Part shown: positions 44,387-57,715 of the stretch, in pieces
Numbering within the stretch: position 1 is the stretch's first letter
Layout of the letters: each line of letters starts with the position of its first letter
NCBI RefSeq assembly: GCF_964204645.1
Contig: NC_134028.1
Coordinates: forward strand, 6,861,001-6,925,000
DNA length: 64,000 nucleotides
DNA from: Tubulanus polymorphus
Taxonomy: Eukaryota > Nemertea > Palaeonemertea > Tubulaniformes > Tubulanidae
Direction of reading: 5' to 3'
The notes under the pieces: model-generated
Seen by the model: only the letters and a program-made list of their open reading frames with translations
What the model was told of the DNA's origin: nothing
Database searches by the model: none
Translations under genes and position numbers: made by a program

Positions 44387-47015
44387 CTTGTATCGGTCGA
44401 GTCCCTTCTAGTTCTGCGTCAAATGTTGCTGCATCTTTTCAAACCGGCGTCTATTGAACGTTTAAACATGAAATTAATCCAACACACAACGTCTCTATGA
44501 TTCGCTAGATCGGATCAAATTTGTTTCAATGGTAAATTGGATTAAGCGAATGCGGCTATAGTATATTTTCACAATTGACGCCTAATATACGTAGTTGCTA
44601 CGTAGCTGAATGAAGATGATCTTGTAAATTGCTGTTTCTACTCAAAAGATAGAATTCTGTGAGTTTTGGGTCGATGTGAATTTCAACATTTTTAACTTAC
44701 ATATAGAAATAAAGGAATGCGGCCGCAATTCACGAATTTTAGTGTAGAATCTTCTGCTACCGCCCCGAGAGAGGGAGAACGACGAAAGAAAAGCACCCCC
44801 TAAAAACCCATCCATAGGGCGGGGCCAGGATGTTTAGAAGGTGGGGACCAGACTGGCGTACGAGGTATCGCGGGGGCGCACACGTAATCACGAAGGGCAC
44901 CCCAACGAGGAGAGCGCCGAAGGGGGGTCTGGGAAATTTCAAAATTTTTGTGTTCTCCATTTGATGATGGCTGTCATGAGGGAATAATTCATATTTCTGT
45001 ATAAAACGAGGTGAGCGCCGAAGGTGAACGCAATAGCCTGCTGGTACATAAGCCTTAAGTGGGCTAGAATGCACCGTTAGAAAATATAAAATGAACCTAG
45101 ATTAGAAATGAGTGAAACTAGATTATCTGGAGCACCCCTTCAAAAGTGTATCTTCAGAATTAAAAGCGAAAGCCGTGAAACTAGATTACCAGGAGCACTC
45201 CCGAAATCTATCTTACAAGAAAATAAAAGTAATACTATACATAGGCCCATTCAGAACTTGTTACTGAATGTTCAATTCCTTTTTTCAAAATCACAACCTC
45301 TCACATAGGTTATAAATCTGAAATCCGTGTTGAAGTACATTTTACTTCACCTCCGTAAACGAAATCGAAGCTCAGTCGCATTCGGAACAACGGCTATAAG
45401 ACTACCTGGTACTCGCTATTTTTATCGCGCTACCCGGTACTGGCCTGGCCCTTTGTTTTGGCCTGGCCCTAAATGAAAATAAGATAATTATAAATCATGT
45501 AAATACCGGTGAATAATAATAATAACAATAATAATAATGAACATTGACCTAAATTAAATTCAAACAACTTTATTGAATTAATTTAAGAAATACCGTGAGA
45601 CAACTTCCTTGTTTCTTGGCCTAGCTGAACCAAATTTGGTATCTAGGGACTATAGGGCATGCCCTAGACGGTGCCCCATCAAAATTCAAGATGGCCACTA
45701 TCAAGCCGGAAGTGGTCCATAACTACCTTGTTTTAGGGCTAGGTGAACCAAATACAAAAACAAGGAAGTTATGGACCACTTCCGGTTTGATAGTGGCCAT
45801 CTTGAATTTTTATGGAGCACCTTCTAGGGCATGCCCTATAGTCCCTAGATACCAAATTTGGTTCACCTAGCCCTAAAAACAAGGAAGTTATGGACCACTT
45901 CCGGTTTGATAGTGGCCAGTTATGTCTCACGGTATTTTTTAAATTAATTCAATAAAGTTGTTTGAATTTAATTTAGGTCAAAGTTTATTATAATTATTGT
46001 TATTATTATTATTATTTACCGGTATTTACATGATTTATAATTATCTTATTTTCATTTAGGGCCAGGCCAAAACAAAGGGCCAGGCCAGGCCATGTTTTGA
46101 ACCGGGCCAGGCCAGGCCATGTTTTAACTCTCCCATAACGAGAAAATTAACGCAATGGAATGTTTTTTATTCGTTTTACATCATGACAAAACGAAAGAAC
46201 AAATTCCGTTTTCTCCATTTTCCGTTTTAACGCGGGAATAACACGAAAAATGTCGTTTTATTGCGCGATAAAACAAGTGTTTTTCATTTTATCGCGCAAT
46301 AAAACGACTTTGCATCTGTTATCTTCAAGCCTATTTTGTCAGTTGAAATACCGGCCCCGTGATAAACCCCGAAGACATATCACCACTGCTGCACCAATGA
46401 CTTAACATTTTACAGAAAAAGTTGTTAAGGCAATATATTCTTCTCACTCTTTCGCTATAGTTTTGCTATACATACTTTTACTGTGGTTTTGCTACCTGTG
46501 CCCTCCACCGGGCACGGGACATCTTCAGTTGGTGAAGGGCCTATACTTGAACACCCTTGAAAGAGTATCACATCGGTACGTCATATCTAAGTTCCCAAGA
46601 TCTCCCTTGCTGTACGGGAGATCACGTATAATAGTTTTACAGTATAAAGAAATGAACTGAAATGTTTTTCCAATAATTCACTTCGATTTAACAAAAGAGA
46701 CCATAAAATGTAAATTCAACCGACCATCCAAATCAAGTTAAGTCAAATCTTCCAATCACATGCGAAATAATCAACTCAAACTTAACCACGAGAAAAACCC
46801 GTCCAGGGACGGGTTCTTTGCTAGTTTACAGAAACAAGTCAATAATATATTCTCCGATAGTTGATCTGCCAAACTTTTTCGGTTTATTTCGAATTCCAAT
46901 CACTCCATCAGAATAAATTCGTTCTCATCAAATATGAAAAGGCATTAAAAACATTTTAATCTTATTTTGATACTGAGACATCAAAATGCTTTTCTGTGAC
47001 ATCAGTTTTTCTTTT
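44387..47015. other. Intergenic region between GPCR copies 2 and 3
   Basis: The upstream part resembles the upstream flank of the other copies, including a dispersed-repeat copy (45000-45440). A foldback of about 650 bp is inserted at 45442. From about 46130 the sequence matches the downstream flank of copy 1, with the ATAAAACG hairpins at 46190-46310. No gene seen. Confidence 0.6.
45442..46087. repeat. Foldback element with GGCCTGGCCC ends
   Basis: Long inverted arms start GGCCTGGCCCTTTGTTTTGG and include AATACCGGTGAATAATAAT. A second inverted pair lies inside (45600-45935) around TAGGGCATGCCCTA and TTGGTTCACCTAGCCCTAAA. No coding capacity. Its length (646 bp) accounts for the greater spacing between copies 2 and 3 (3,655 bp) than between copies 1 and 2 (3,007 bp). 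Confidence 0.85.
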
Positions 47016-48041
47016 TTATTTTAGATTGACTTCACGACGTTGGGGCCATTTTTCCGCTACACAACACGCCATTTCGGAAAGTTTTTCTCTGAAATTCTTA
47101 ATAAATATGACATATATAAAAAAGTTAATACATGAATTTAGCAAAGTAGTCATAGCCCCTGCAATAAATACTTCTGTCCAATATACTCCTTTTATGAAGA
47201 ATCTGGCTGTTACCATGAATATTTGAGGAAATTCTAAGATTAAAAATGCTGTACAAACATAAATGACGATCAAGGTCGCTTTCGTTTGGGAGTTAGATTT
47301 CGTGTTGCCACCAGGCGGCGCTGTCGACGACGGGTTCAGCAATGAGCGCCGGCGTCCCCTATTAACAGCAAGCCAAATTAACAGGATTGTATTTGATATT
47401 GCAGTCAGGACTACAGGTACTAGGGTGAAAGCATAACGTCTTGGGAGTCCCGGAATTCTACTTTTCGATGTGCTTTTGTCCAGACTGATGCACCCCGTGG
47501 TAATGTATATCGGTATGCTGTACCACCATTCAAAAATAACGTACAGCATAAATACAAAACTCATCGATGCACAAAATACAGTTAAACGGCGTGGTGTGAT
47601 TACAATTGGAGCTTTTAACGGGAAAACTATGATAAAAAGGCGCTCGAATTGAATCAAAACAGTTACCCAATTACGAGTGGCTTGAAGCGTGACGTTTGGT
47701 ATCGTTAGAGCGCGCTGTATGCGTGGAAAAATCCTACCATTCTTTTGACCAAACACGTAACGTCCATAGATGATGTGAAATACAATGAATCTCAGTGGTT
47801 CTCTGAACAGCTTGTTTACCAAGAATCCTATCTCGACGATAGCCAGGATCCATAGCGCGAAAACGGAGCGGTGCGCCCTACGCAGACGGCCTAATATAAC
47901 TGAAGATATCGCGTTCAGAATTATACCGATAACGCAAAGCGGACCCATACCGTATACATTGACATAGTAACGAACGTAATGTATCGGTATCAACTTCGGT
48001 TCTGGACACGACCTAACTGTCAGTGAAGTATTGCTCGCCAT
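47016..48041 (-). CDS. Rhodopsin-class GPCR, copy 3 (341 aa)
   Basis: Intact and intronless like the others. It shares features with both (VNVYGMGP like copy 2; IVEIGFL, LFREPL and PNVTLQ like copy 1) and has its own NAISSVILG in TM1 and GQKNGR before TM3. The 3' flank matches copy 1. Confidence 0.85.
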   Translation of the reverse strand: MASNTSLTVRSCPEPKLIPIHYVRYYVNVYGMGPLCVIGIILNAISSVILGRLRRAHRSVFALWILAIVEIGFLVNKLFREPLRFIVFHIIYGRYVFGQKNGRIFPRIQRALTIPNVTLQATRNWVTVLIQFERLFIIVFPLKAPIVITPRRLTVFCASMSFVFMLYVIFEWWYSIPIYITTGCISLDKSTSKSRIPGLPRRYAFTLVPVVLTAISNTILLIWLAVNRGRRRSLLNPSSTAPPGGNTKSNSQTKATLIVIYVCTAFLILEFPQIFMVTARFFIKGVYWTEVFIAGAMTTLLNSCINFFIYVIFIKNFREKLSEMACCVAEKWPQRREVNLK

Positions 48042-50016
48042 CTTGTATCGGTCGAGTCAAATGTTGCTGCATCCTTTCAAACCGGCGTCTATTGAACGTT
48101 TTAACATGAAATTAATCCAACACACAACGACCAGTCTCTATGATTCGCTAGATCGGATCAAATTCGTTTCAATGGTAAATTGAATTAAGCAAATGCGGCT
48201 ATAGTATATTTTCACAATTGACGCCTAATATACGTAGTTGCTACGTAGCTGAATGAAGATAATCTTGTAAATTGCTGTTTCTACTCAAAAGATAGAATTC
48301 TGTGAGTTTTGGGTCGATGTGAATTTCAAAATTTTAAACTTACATATAGAATGAAGCAAATCTTGTACATTTCTGCTGGCGCCCCGAGAGAGGGAGAAAG
48401 ACGAAAGAAAAACACCCCTAAACAGCCCATCCATAGGGCGGGGGCCAGGATTTTTGGAAGGTTGGGACCATACGAGTAATCGCGGGGCACACACGTTATC
48501 ACGAAGGGCACCCCAACGAGGCGAGCGCCGAAGGTACGCAGCCATCAAAGGGGGGTCTGGGAAATTTCAAAACTTTTGTGTTCTCCATTTGATGATGGCT
48601 GTCATGAGGGAATAATTCACATTTCTGTATAAAACGAGGCGAGCGCCGAAGGTGAACGCAATAGCCTGCTGGGACATAAGCCATAAGTGGGCTAGAATGC
48701 ACCGTTAGAAAAAAATCAAAATGAACCTAGATTAAAAATGAGTGAAACTAGATTATCTGGAGCATCCCTTCAAAAGTGTATCTTCAGAATTAAAAGCGAA
48801 AGCCGTGAATCTAGATTACCAGGAGCACTCCCGAAATCTATCTTACAAGAAAATGAAAGTAATACTATATATCGGCCCATTCAGAAATCGTTACTGAATG
48901 TTCAATTCGTTTTTCAGAATCACAACCTCTCACATAGGTTATAAATCTGAAATCCGTGTTGAAGTACACTTTACTTCACCTCCGTAAACGAAATCGAAGC
49001 TCAGTAGCACAACGGCTCTAAGACTACCCGACACTGAGAATAACCAGCACCGGGTCGCGCGATGAAAATAGCTGGTATAAGATACAAAGCAAGTGAAATC
49101 TTTTACGCGCACACCGACACATGTTTATCATAAATCACTTATTTAGTCAGATTAAATCCTCGGTAGAGAGTTCAGATAATCAAGAATCCAGAAACAGAAG
49201 AAGAAACAGTTTCTTTTTTATCCATATGTAAATATCATGTTGAAATCAATACATTGAACCCCTTCAAGACAAGTAAAAAATTATGCAAAACTAAATACAT
49301 TGTATCAGGATATACAGTGTAACCTCGTTATAACGAACTCGGATACAACGATTAGTCAGATATAGGAAATATAGAATTTTGTCCCAAGTAAGAAAATCTA
49401 TTGTTTAATTTCATATTGGGTGTAACGAACTATCGGTTTATAACGAGCATATTTTCTGGTCCAGTGAAGTTCGCTGTAACGAGGTTCAACTGTATAGGTT
49501 TACAGAAACGGAACGGGTCAATAGATAAATATGGCCGCCGTGAACCAGGGGCAGTCATTTTAAACTGTATTGCGGATTTTAGAAGGGCACTTCATATCAT
49601 GTGCAGGGCAACGACCACTGGCCAACAGGTGCCCGTATTATAATTGTTAACTTACAGTATAAAACAGGTTGACTCAAAATGGCACTTTCGGGGGAGGGGA
49701 ATTGGCACTTTGTTCGCTGTATTCTGGAATACATGCTACCTTTCGTGTTAGACTCCACGATGCAACACAGCCTCGATTAGCCCGCGCTTGTATGAAATAC
49801 AGAATAAAGTATTGATGGTGTCCATTGTAACGGTTTTTACGGCGTCAAAAAACCAGTGACGGCGCCGATTGATGAATTGGCGAAATTATTCGGTTTATTT
49901 CGATTTCAATCACTCCATCAGAATAAATTCGTTCTCATCAAATATGATAAGATATTAGAAAATTTAAATCCAATTTTGATAGCAAAATGCTTTTCTGTGA
50001 CTGTAGTTTTTCTTTT
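48042..50016. other. Upstream flank of GPCR copy 3 and flank of the lost fourth copy
   Basis: 48050-49310 matches 41400-42640. It contains a dispersed-repeat copy (48620-49080). 49310-50016 matches 42640-43360, the 3' flank of GPCR copy 2. No gene. Confidence 0.6.
49315..49492. repeat. pogo/Tigger-like MITE, copy 2
   Basis: TA-flanked. It starts CAGTGTAACCTCGTTATAAC and ends inverted as GAGGTTCAACTG. It sits at the same relative position as 42645-42822, so it was duplicated with the GPCR unit. Confidence 0.7.
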
Positions 50017-50055
50017 TTATCTTAGATTGACTTCACGACGTTGGGGCCATTTTTC
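50017..50055 (-). pseudogene. Remnant of a fourth GPCR (last dozen codons)
   Basis: The stop and final codons (WPQRREVNL-type) match the C terminus of the three intact genes. Homology stops at 50055, where unrelated 3' flank of REXO5 copy B begins. This marks one breakpoint of the tandem duplication. Confidence 0.75.
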
Positions 50056-50179
50056 ATGAGAAATTAGACATAAAAATATACATATACATATTTGTTAACT
50101 TGATGATAATAAAATAACATAATAATATGATAGATAATATAAGTTTCCATCAGCAGATTCATAACAAGTCCGGGCATCA

Positions 50180-53100
50180 TTAAAATCTCAATAATTCCGG
50201 TGAATGGGTGACTTTCACGAAACACAGCGCGTTCTCAATGCTACTCGAAGTGGTCGGTGTTTTCCTGCCGGTTAATAATACCACGACAACCGAGTTGTTA
50301 GGGAACAAATCGTGAAGCTGTTTAATACGAGAGTCTAACTGCTTCAAACAATCCTACGAAGAAAAACACTATTGATTGAAAAACGGGTCCAGGGACATCA
50401 TGCTCAACAATCTGACAATTTCAATATTCAACGTTCCCTGAACAAATTCATGAACAAATTCATTAATCAATGAACTTACGACTCCATAAAACTTGTCATG
50501 AGCTAGGATTTTCCAATTGATTGTGGTTACAAATTATGCATATAGGCAACAATATATATGGTTATACCACTTAATTGTGTAACGTAATGCCCCCTGCCCA
50601 TACTGAACCAATGACCCGGAAACAATAATCATAAAGTATACGATTTGGAACAATTTTGCAACTTAGTAGGTATGAACATAATATGGAAACACAATGTTAT
50701 TCTGCTAAATTCAATGCCCCCTGGTGAACACTACAAAAACCAATGACCTTGAAAATTATTCACACGTACCAGTCTTTCTCCGAGGTCTCTACCCATCTCT
50801 ATCTCGGTAAGTTTTCTGTAACCTTCCAAACGAATAAACGAGAAATCAAACTTTGTAATAGTCGAAGCGGCTTTCTTAACGATTTCGTCATAATTGTCGC
50901 AATATTCATAATGAACGTTGTCGCTTTCGTGAGTAGCATTAGACTTTTTATCAATTATAACACCTTAAAAGTATAAAACAGAAAAATTTTATCAGTAACA
51001 TCATAAATTATAAATTACACAAATAATGTAAAAATGGGTGAAATGATCTTCAACCTTGTAATGTATTAATAAGAAATCTCGGCAGCCAACTAAATTAACC
51101 CCAATCAGTCGTTTGCCGGCTAAGACTGGTTGGAAGATTGTTTGAATGAACCGGAACCGAACTTCCCAATTATGTACTTTGATTTTAACAGAAAATTTTG
51201 TTAACTCGGACGCCGACCACAGAGCTATGTACTTCGATTTCCGATTTCAAAGTCAAAACCCCCTGTTTCGCCCCAGGCACGTGTGATGGGTTTGTAAGTG
51301 ACACCAAATCAAAAAATCGAACGAAATCTACCTATCAAATAAATAACAATCCCTATTTCAAGATAAAAAATGCAAATTTGACATCCCCTCAAACCCCGCT
51401 AGTAGCCTATGGCTGCTTTATCAGAAGAATGTCCTTTCTTTTCTTCTAGACTTCGGTCTTCCAATTTTCCTAGAGCCGCCCCTTTTTTTCTGTTTATCAT
51501 CATTTCTCAAATTGAGATAAAAGATATAATTGTTTAATACATTATCAAATGATGAAATAGATGACGCGTGCTTCAAACCAATGCAACCAATATCTTTATA
51601 ATTTTGTGTACGTGAAGTTTGCTGCCTGTATTTTAATATACCATACCAGTTTTGCCGCAGGTCTTAATCGTCGCGAAAAAGTCATCGTACAATTTCTGAC
51701 CACACGAATGAAAGACTTTCATTTTAGCTTCATCTCTCCAAGTTTCAGTTTGTGTTTGGAATGACACGGGCCGAATGGCTGAGAAGTCCTCTGCGGTAGC
51801 GGAGTGAGATGCTTTTGAATGAGATAAGTTTTGAGATTCAAGTATCACATCACCGAATTCAAACCCTAAAATAAAAATCGATACTTTATTGGTCTATTAA
51901 GACTTTGGTGAAAACCAAATTGAACTAGGAATATTATGGAACTTCTTCACCTTTACTTAATTTAAGTAGAACTAAATTCAATGCAGACGAAGCATCTTCG
52001 ATTGGATTGTGTCCACTAGATTGAGCTTGAATTTCAGTACTGTTGAAAGAAAAACCCGAACTGAATCACAATGATTCAAAACAGAGCAAAAAGGAGTTCA
52101 CTGATCCATTTGAAGTTAGTTTTCCAGATCTATCTCAACCCGGACACTTTCACTAACCCTCCTAAACTCAAACACTTTCAACGACTGCTATGAATCCTCG
52201 ACAGAAACCAGAAATGATGATTTTCTAAACTTACCCAAAGAAAATCCGAGTGAGTCGAGCAAGGCCAGTTTTTCTAGTTCGTTGACCGGTTCGGTTATAA
52301 ATAGTGCTTGTATCAATGATATACGGATGATACATCTACAAAATACAATAATATCGACATCTTGTCACATATTGGCAAATTGTTCATCCATTTTCACTTT
52401 CTCCTGGAATTAATTTTTTGTTATAGCCTTTAGTATTCTGGATAAAATAGGTTCGACGGTATATGCTAGTTTTCTGCACTTTTCAATGAAGATGTTACCT
52501 TCAAAGCTTCCAGATCTTTGCAAATCGATTGTCCTACCAGTATCGCGTCCGGTGGTAACAATTTCTGTATGGTTCGTTGTACGTCTCCTAAACGAGTTGT
52601 TACATACTTGAGCATTTGCTTCCTAATGCCGCTATATCTGTAAATACATAGATAATTCAAATAACAGCTAAGAGCTCTGCATACGTGACAAGGAGAAGGT
52701 AAAGTATTTTCCGAGACTTTTCCAGGTAATATCAGGAATGCTTCGCCACTACTTTGCTATATCGATGACACCGCTGCCAAAAGATAATCACGTTAGGGAG
52801 CATCTCAAAAAATGTCAGTCATATTGTCTAAAATTGTAGAACTTCAGTTTACTTCAATTACTCAAATACTCACTTCGTACGATAATCAGTAATCACAGCG
52901 TATGGTTTGACTAAAGTATCAAAGATGCAAACTCCATCCTCTGAGACGAGAGATACTCGTGCTAGCTCATTCGTTGTCTCTTGAGTAAACACCTAAAAAA
53001 CAATATAAAACATATCCGAATATAAGAGGGTACACATCTACTTTATTCAAGTTTGCTTCAACAATATCGAAAGAAGGCATGGTTTCGTACCATTTCACAA

Positions 53101-55387
53101 TCCAAAGCGAACATGGGACTGCGATCGGTAACTGGTAGATAATTCCCGGTCGTCGTGTAGACATAGTTGGCGTCTTTGTGACCTGTGCGAAAATGAAGCG
53201 ATAGTAGTAATGTTAGTTATTATATTCTTTATTTACATTGAAATTATGATATGATATAATAAGCATTTTTGTAGATATATAACTAAATGCATATGAAATA
53301 TGTTGCAGGAGTTATAATGCCAATGAAGGTGCCCAAAAAGGAAAATGCTTGTATCAATGGGTCACCTTATCCATTATGTAATAAATGCCGAAAACTTTAT
53401 ACTAATTGATATAGCCAGAAATTGTGTTATTTTCAAATTTATATTTATGTTCACTAAGAGATTTAGAAGTTTGTACGTATTAGGTAGCGTAAGCAAAAAA
53501 CCAGGTATAAAACAAGTAAATGATTTATATTATTTTCGGTGATTCAGTGAAATTCGTGGAAAATGTTGTCGAGATATTATGATAGTGATGTGATGGATTT
53601 CTTATAAACAGGTGACTATCAAAAATTGATATTTCAAAATCTACACCGCACATTTCTCTATTTCCTAAATAACTTTTGAAAGACAGTGCGGGACCTCCAA
53701 TGTCATATACGTACAACTTATCTAATAAGACAAAGCTTTACTAAGGTCAATAAATGTAGCTCGTTTTAAGTCATCAACATTATGATAGTTGTTACTACGA
53801 TGACTGTAAAAGAGTTTGATTATGATAATGCTCCAAGTCGTGCTAAATGGGTTGAGGAATTAAAAAGAAAGGTTCAACAGCATGCCTTACGGTGGGAACT
53901 AATGGGTGAATTTTACAGAGAAGATTTTTAGGACAAAATACCGATGTTAATGAATTCGGATTATTCACCTGTACCAGGTAGAATGTAGCCTTCACGCAGC
54001 ATCTCATGAACGTTTAACAGTAACCAAGTGCGCGGAAACACGTCTTCGATTTCAGATATTCCAATTTTCTTTTTATGTCTAATATTTCGAGCGCGGAACC
54101 CGTCTTCGTTTTGTACCGGTCCGTTGTTCTCTCTGGGGCCTTCAACTTTCGTTGGTACTGTGATAGAAATGTTTCTAAATTTGATGCAATACCCATAATT
54201 TTTACAAAGCACTAAAATCTGAGAACTTGTCTTTTAATTGAGGCCCAGTTTTAAAGGATTAACTGCTAAAACAACTTAAAATAAGCATGATTAATGATGA
54301 AGATTAATCAAGGGTGAAACAGTGATGAATATGTACATCGACACAAAATTGGTAAAAATTAGGCACCAAAATATGCTTAAAGTACTCAGCCCTTGCTCTC
54401 CGTCATCTATGAGATTGATTTAACTTACTTCCAAATTTTTTGACATGCGAATTGATTCGATCCTTGGTCATAGGTATCTTGAATACCTCATCAGCTACAT
54501 CCATTCCATAACAATCAGGAGTTAAAACTTTCACTGACTGAAATCAAAGGAAATATTTCAAAAGGGTTCTTTCGATAATGGCAAATCACCGAGATAAAGT
54601 CATTGAGACGAAAAGGTTTTCGTGAAATTACCAGCTTATCAGTCATAATTTCGCTTTGTGAAATCTTACATCGTTGACAGCATTGATATTATTACATAAA
54701 TACTTTTAGTTCAAAGCAAATAAACAGAAATTTAAAAAGAAAAAAGTTCAAATTACCAAATCGAAGAGATTCTGTAAATTGGGGAAGGCAACTTTGTGAT
54801 CTTTGAAATCATTTACACTAACACCATCAACAACTAAAAATCCCACATGACTAATAGATGTTGGATTAATCAATCTACACCAAGATCTGAAACAAGATCA
54901 AAATCCGATATTCACTTTTCCAGTTTTTTTTAGACTGAACCATTTCTAGTTGCAAAATACGACAACTAAACATTTTATGGAAAAAAATTCAAATTTCCCA
55001 CTTTTGATATATATGGCTTTTATTTCAGGGGACCTTGTCTAACCTGATGCTGCCCATTGCCCCTTTGGTAACAGTAAATACCAAAAACTTCTGAATTTCT
55101 GCCATATGTAGAATGACAGACGTATCAGAATTGCGTATTTCGTATGATTCGAAAAACAATTTGGGATAAACCTGAAATAAAAAAAAGAAAACCAAATTCC
55201 AATAGAATGTAAAACTCTATCAAATGCCGAACTTTTTATCAATTATTATCAAATTGAATAGTTTTCTTAGTAAACATGCTTCGATTTTTCTTTTCTTGAT
55301 TTGAGTATTGAGTGTTGAGTATTTGAGTTTCTGGAACATCGTTTCAGTTTTCCGTGAAGTCGTCGAATCCTCTTCGTCCTCAGCCAT
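50180..55387 (-). CDS. REXO5-like: REXO5-like RNA exonuclease, copy B (apparently complete)
   Basis: Minus-strand gene starting at ATG 55387 (MAEDEEDSTT). Upstream exons, with approximate borders: 55387-55250, 55172-55036, 54886-54755 (SWCRLINP...LVVDGV), 54540-54430, and 54200-53965 (RTWLLLNVHEML). Catalytic exons with clear borders: 53182-53091 (FALDCEM, Exo I), 52992-52874, 52637-52499 (ILVGQSICKDL, Exo II), 52335-52235, 52039-51951 (HNPIEDASSALNL, Exo III), 51865-51647, 50963-50770 and 50353-50180. Five internal exons have exactly the same lengths as in copy A (119, 139, 101 and 89 nt among them), confirming paralogy. The acidic linker of copy A is 46 codons shorter here. All DEDDh residues are present and I see no stop or frame break, so it is probably functional. 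The first intron's donor is not clear. Confidence 0.85.
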
Positions 55388-55689
55388 GATTCTGAAAATA
55401 AAAGTACGGGGTAGTGAATTGAATTTGCATACTTTGCCAAATTGTATGCCCCTTTTATTTGCTGACAAGGCAAAGGCGGCTGTCTGGACGAATTTCGGAT
55501 ATCATCGTTAGTTGACTAGGGGTCAGGGATGATGATCAAACATGACCCTATACTGCAGGGGTGAATCTTATAAAATTGGGGCCGGTCTCCAGAAGAAATT
55601 TCCAAAGGCATTTCTCTGTTAAAGCAGCGAATGATAACTCAAACGCACTATAGAGTTCGGTTTTAACACAGTGTCGGCCACATTTGAAC

Positions 55690-56340
55690 TGGATCCGAAC
55701 ATCTAAATCCCCCAGGTGGAGAGAAATAAAACCTCCAAAATCTATCGTAAGTAAAAACGAAAGTGAAACAGATTATCCGGGGCACCCCTCCAAAATCTAT
55801 CTATGGTTAGTAAAAACGAAAGTGAAACAGACTATCCGGAGCACCCCTCCAAGATCTATCTATGGTTAGTAAAGATGAAAGTGAAACTAGATTATCCACA
55901 GACCCCCCATAAGCTATCATTAGTATAGATGAGAGTGAAACTAGATTATCCGGAGCATCCCTTCAAAATCTTAGTAAAGTGAATCTAGCATCCGGAACAC
56001 CCTTCCAAAAACGTATCGTTAAAGAAAATGAAACTATATTCAGAAATTCTTGTGAATTTTCAATTTTTTTCTTTAGAATCAATATTCTCACTCAGAGAAC
56101 TTTTTACGGCTCTAGAATTTGATGTTGTGAAGGTACAGTAAACTCCGCTCAAGTCAGATCCTCGGCTGCAACTCGGATGTTTGTTGGCATATTTTTCTGA
56201 CACTATACATCGATGAAATACATCGTGTCCAACTAGGATATCACTCAAATCGGCTCTAAGATGAGAACTGACTCGTGAGCGGAGTATACTGCTCCGGTAC
56301 GTTTAAACTCACCTCCGTAAACCAAATCGAATCGCAGTAG
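55690..56340. repeat. Dispersed repeat family with internal tandem units
   Basis: Here the GAAAGTGAAACAGATTATCC...GCACCCCTCC unit is repeated about five times at roughly 55-60 bp spacing (55750-56000). The block then continues into the CTCACCTCCGTAAACC and AATCG phrases shared with the other family members. Confidence 0.7.
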
Positions 56341-57509
56341 CACTTAACGGCTACTAATAACACTGTCACCGGGAATACAGTAAATACCCAGTACAGTACT
56401 GGGTAGCAATGTTCTTTTAAAGGGTTCATTAAATCGAAACATAGTATGTGACAAGAAACCTGGATGTACGTATTATACTGTCACGAGAGCTCTCGTGAAT
56501 CAGGGGCCCAGTATACAATATACTGGCAGTAAGGTTCTCAGCGAACTGAGATCTTTTTTAATTGATTGGAGTAGTACGAATTTTTTCAAGAAAAAACAAT
56601 TTCTTTTTATCGTAGGCGTTTTATAATGGAAGGGAACAGGAAGAAAAAATGAACAAATTTTCATCAAACGTTTTCAGTATTAACCAGACATATCCTCGGA
56701 AGGACTGCAGAAAAACATATTAAAAAAGAGGAGTGAAAATTGTGATGAATTTCGTTCAAATGATGGAAGAAAATGGAAATCAAGAGATTGCAAATTGATT
56801 AACGTAACTTTTACACGTAACTTTAACTTTTTTTACAAGTAACTTTAACAAGTTACTCGATTCAAAATTAAGATCGACATAACAAAAATTTTTGTTAATT
56901 GTAAAATTTTGATGAAACTAGAAAATCTTACAATCTTGATGATGATTTTTGCAGAATTCTGGTTGGCGAATCCTTGCTAAAGTAATCAACAAAAAAGTCT
57001 ACCCATCAAACTCAACCGCCGCGGAGGCACCGTCATCGACAATCGCGTGGGAATAGAGGAAGGGTCCAGAAAATCTTCTCGGCATTGAAGGTATAGGGGC
57101 ACCCTAGATCCGTCGTGCCTGGAAGCGCCGCGAACGAACGCGCACCGTCAAATAAAATAATGCACAATTCAAATAACTTCATTAATACAAGTTTATTTAT
57201 GATATTCAATACTTATATCATATAACTGTTATGAAATGTACAGAGCAAGTGAAGTCTAAAAATAAAACGCACACGACACATGTGAATTATAAATTAATAA
57301 CTTATAAATTATAACAAATCATTATTTACACTGGGGTGCTGTTCCTTCCACATTCATTTCAACAGTAACAAACAGACAATCGACAGCCTATCATTCGCCA
57401 GTATCTAATTCTACAGTCCAGTAGACGGGGGTTACTGGTATTTACGGTGTTTAGTGAGTACCAACTTGGATTATGATGGATAGAACACTATATCCGTGTT
57501 GACGCAATG

Positions 57510-57715
57510 TAGAGAGAATACCACAATTATAACGAAAAAGTCCGAGAATGAAACTTCGTTTCGACTATATCCTAATAGTCATCTTCAGGAATAATTTTTG
57601 TAGTATCTCATTATTCCTGAAGATGACTTAGGATATAGTCGAAACGTTGAAATAAACTACTATCTCGAAGTTTCATTTTCGGACTTTTTCGTTATAATTG
57701 TGGGATTCTCTCTAC
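57510..57715. repeat. Foldback element with long arms
   Basis: TAGAGAGAATACCACAATTA to AAGTCCGAGAATGAAACTTC (57510-57558) pairs with 57666-57715. Inner arms carry CGACTATATCCTAA and TCATCTTCAGGAATAA (inverted at 57605-57640). The phrase CCTGAAGATGACT...TAGTCGAAACG resembles text near the ends of some Penelope-type and related retroelements, but this is only a resemblance. Confidence 0.75.
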
